From an uncultured bacterium (lineage in GTDB: Bacteria > Planctomycetota > Phycisphaerae > Phycisphaerales > SM1A02), in contig CAIXEV010000666.1 in NCBI GenBank assembly GCA_903918555.1, positions 1-7,569 of the forward strand: a stretch of DNA of 7,569 bases. The letters run 5' to 3'. Positions 6,940 to 7,569 of the stretch are shown one piece after another. Position 1 is the stretch's first letter, and each line of letters begins with the position of its first letter. The notes under the pieces are model-generated. The model made no database searches. It was not told where the DNA came from and worked only from the letters and a program-made list of their open reading frames with translations. The translations under genes and the position numbers were made by a program.

Positions 6940-6957
6940 GTCAGGCGTCGTCCTGAC
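6940..6957. repeat. Inverted repeat GTCAGG-6-CCTGAC between fliD and fliS
   Basis: A perfect 6-bp stem with a 6-base loop (CGTCGT) lies in the 69-bp fliD-fliS spacer, ending 9 bp before the fliS ribosome binding site. There is no T-run, so it is not an obvious terminator. It could protect the mRNA end or tune fliS expression relative to fliD. Confidence 0.4.
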
Positions 6958-6980
6958 CGATCTGTAAGGTGATGTACAGC

Positions 6981-7463
6981 ATGTCCCAGAATGGCCCCGA
7001 CGCCTACCTCCGAACGAAGGTGATGACCGCGAAGCCCGCGGAACTTCGCCTCATGCTTATCGACGGCGCCATCCGCTTCACCGAGCAGGCGAAGCGTGGC
7101 TACGAGACGAAGGACTTCGAGACGGCCTACAACGGCACGACCCGGGCCCAGGCGATCCTGCTGGAACTGGTCGCCTCGCTGCGCCACGACATCGCGCCCG
7201 AGCTCTGCAAGAACGTCGCGGCCGTCTACACCTTCATGTACACGACCCTCGTGAAGGGGAGCATGGAGAAGAACCTGGCGGCGTTCGACGATGTGCTGCG
7301 GATCCTCCGGTACGAGCGCGAGACCTGGCTCCTCTGCATGGACGCGCTCTCGCGCGAGAACCACTCGGCGAGCGCGCTGCAGGAAGCGCCTCGGGTCGTC
7401 CCGACTCCTTCCGCCGATCAAGCTGGAGCGGAAGCGCGGCCGAGACTCGCGATCCAGGGCTGA
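6981..7463 (+). CDS. fliS: Flagellin export chaperone FliS
   Basis: FliS binds the C-terminus of newly made flagellin in the cytoplasm, prevents premature polymerisation and delivers it to the export apparatus. Three in-frame starts exist (GTG 6969, ATG 6972, ATG 6981). The last is chosen because AGGTGAT (6967-6973), complementary to the 16S rRNA 3' end, sits at 7-nt spacing from it and would overlap the other two. The product is 160 residues, slightly longer than the usual 120-140. The conserved N-terminal core is YLRTKVMTAKPAELRLMLID (9-28), followed by GAIRF and a helix bundle with YTFMYTTLVKG and a W-containing last helix (about 112-128). The final 25 or so residues are a Pro/Ala-rich tail beyond the normal family end. 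Position directly after fliD is the classic order. Its stop overlaps a possible following start. Confidence 0.94.
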   Translation: MSQNGPDAYLRTKVMTAKPAELRLMLIDGAIRFTEQAKRGYETKDFETAYNGTTRAQAILLELVASLRHDIAPELCKNVAAVYTFMYTTLVKGSMEKNLAAFDDVLRILRYERETWLLCMDALSRENHSASALQEAPRVVPTPSADQAGAEARPRLAIQG

Positions 7464-7569
7464 TGATTCAGCGCGAACGACCCAAGCCCACCGACCCAAG
7501 CCTAACAAGAAGCGAAGATACCTCAGCATTGACCGACAACCGTGGTCGCTACATTGCGCCACATCAGAC
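7463..7569 (+). CDS. Possible gene start overlapping fliS (partial, unknown)
   Basis: The fliS stop TGA and an ATG share one base (TGATG, ATG at 7463-7465), an arrangement typical of translational coupling. The frame is open for all 35 visible codons to the right edge. The peptide begins MIQRERPKPTDPS and later reads TDNRGRYIAPHQ; it is hydrophilic and not recognisable. Points against it are the lack of a clear ribosome binding site, several codons uncommon in such GC-rich DNA (CTA, AGA, TCA), and the shortness of the visible part. If it is not a gene, the 106 bases after fliS are a spacer with an 11-bp direct repeat. Confidence 0.4.
   Translation, partial: MIQRERPKPTDPSLTRSEDTSALTDNRGRYIAPHQ
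7478..7502 (+). repeat. 11-bp direct repeat CGACCCAAGCC x2
   Basis: CGACCCAAGCC occurs at 7478-7488 and again at 7492-7502, a 14-bp period with a 3-bp spacer. It could be a slippage duplication or a tandem binding site. The 14-bp period puts the two copies in different reading frames of the possible CDS, which argues slightly against selection for the encoded peptide. Confidence 0.5.

Noticed and set aside
7459..7472. Small hairpin GCTGA-4-TCAGC over the fliS stop.
   Set aside because: A 5-bp stem without a T-run is expected by chance at this composition.
6930..7562. Antisense open frame opposite fliS.
   Set aside because: Arg-rich mirror frame of a well-supported fliS gene.

Overview
The window is GC-rich bacterial DNA from a flagellated organism. 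It holds three secure genes on the + strand (parB, fliD, fliS), one large truncated gene on the - strand, a probable small gene between parB and fliD, and a possible gene start at the right edge. The multi-spanning membrane protein with TPRs, the very long FliD built from repeated modules, and the sequence style of FliS all suggest Planctomycetota, perhaps Phycisphaerae. That placement comes from memory of these families, not from a search, and should be held loosely.

Left region (1-1912, - strand): a GT-C-type polytopic membrane protein with a C-terminal TPR domain, related to the TMTC/DUF1736 family. It is read leftward and its end lies outside the window. A 207-bp divergent intergenic region (1913-2119) separates it from parB. 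This region holds one perfect 16-bp parS palindrome (1949-1964) and a second copy with one mismatch (2069-2084), exactly 120 bp apart. An extra half-site lies just before the second copy, and a degenerate third copy lies inside parB.

Centre (2120-3238): parB, a complete chromosomal-type CTPase and DNA-clamp segregation protein that keeps the N-terminal ParA-contact motif. No parA is present in the window. Its position beside parS sites suggests a chromosomal centromere region, commonly near oriC, but oriC is not visible.

Right region (3239-7569): a leader with two abutting perfect inverted repeats, a 75-residue unknown protein, a textbook sigma-54 promoter (-24/-12) about 20 bp in front of the fliD ribosome binding site, then fliD (1074 residues, about twice the usual size), fliS, and an open frame starting in a TGATG overlap with the fliS stop. 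FliD caps the growing filament and FliS is the flagellin export chaperone, so this is a late filament-assembly cluster. The promoter suggests RpoN-dependent transcription, at least of fliD.

Nothing in the window looks like a mobile element, CRISPR array, or complete RNA gene.
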